NCBI GenBank assembly: GCA_003218935.1
Contig: QHPA01000342.1
Coordinates: forward strand, 1-26,025
Source of the DNA: Verrucomicrobiota bacterium
Lineage (GTDB): Bacteria > Verrucomicrobiota > Verrucomicrobiia > Limisphaerales > AV2
Reading direction: 5' to 3'
DNA length: 26,025 nt
Shown here: in pieces, positions 25,975 through 26,025 of the stretch
Layout of the letters: the number at the start of each line of letters is the position of its first letter
Position numbering within the stretch: position 1 is the stretch's first letter
Notes under the pieces: generated by a model
Told to the model about the DNA's origin: nothing
Seen by the model: only the letters and a program-made list of their open reading frames with translations
Databases searched by the model: none
Made by a program: the position numbers and the translations under genes

Positions 25975-26025
25975 CCGCGTCTGTGACGTCGGCGGCTACG
26001 AGTCCTGTGACGCACGTATTCCCCG

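Overview
The window looks like a chromosomal segment of a free-living, aerobic Verrucomicrobium of the Pedosphaera/Limisphaerales kind. This rests on gene content and style, not on a search: two short pseudopilin-like proteins with the [16 protein letters not shown] leader, an adjacent DUF1800 + DUF1501 pair, secreted proteins ending in an 'SSNLxxW…FYRL' module, many GTG starts, weak Shine-Dalgarno sequences, high GC and several dispersed hairpin repeats. There are no rRNA or tRNA genes, no CRISPR array and no transposase.

Layout. 1-113: start of a minus-strand membrane protein cut by the window edge. 225-797: MiaE-type tRNA hydroxylase, overlapping tail to tail with a 5'-truncated GH62 arabinofuranosidase remnant (780-1421). 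1495-5887, plus strand: a hypothetical surface protein, a stand-alone receiver domain, a pseudopilin, a small lipoprotein and a secreted neutral-ceramidase-like hydrolase. 5960-7821: a Cys-motif hypothetical protein followed 14 bp later by enolase. The enolase lacks 48 internal residues that normally hold part of the active site. 17272-8038, minus strand: six tightly spaced genes behind one good promoter, encoding DUF1800, DUF1501 (Tat-type leader), a DNRLRE protein, a methyltransferase with a signal peptide, and two tandem lipase-maturation-factor-like membrane proteins. 18724-17600: L,D-transpeptidase, divergent from a secreted DUF4015 glycosidase-like protein (18812-20047). 20404-22239: typA/bipA. 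22446-25040, minus strand: a second pseudopilin and an ABC-2 type permease. 25183-25974: a secreted OB-fold protein.

How the genes fit together. Most of the window serves the cell envelope and secretion: pseudopilins, lipoprotein, exported hydrolases, peptidoglycan cross-linking and the six-gene cluster. Enolase, TypA and MiaE are housekeeping or translation genes scattered among them. The six-gene cluster is the best candidate for an undescribed system. It pairs large exported proteins of unknown function with two membrane proteins related to a family that matures secreted lipases in animals, plus an apparently exported methyltransferase.

The main anomalies are the in-frame enolase deletion, the GH62 remnant, and a family of short perfect hairpins with 3-nt loops. 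These hairpins occur between genes and inside the linker of one coding region; a different repeat-like block sits inside one of the two LMF paralogs.
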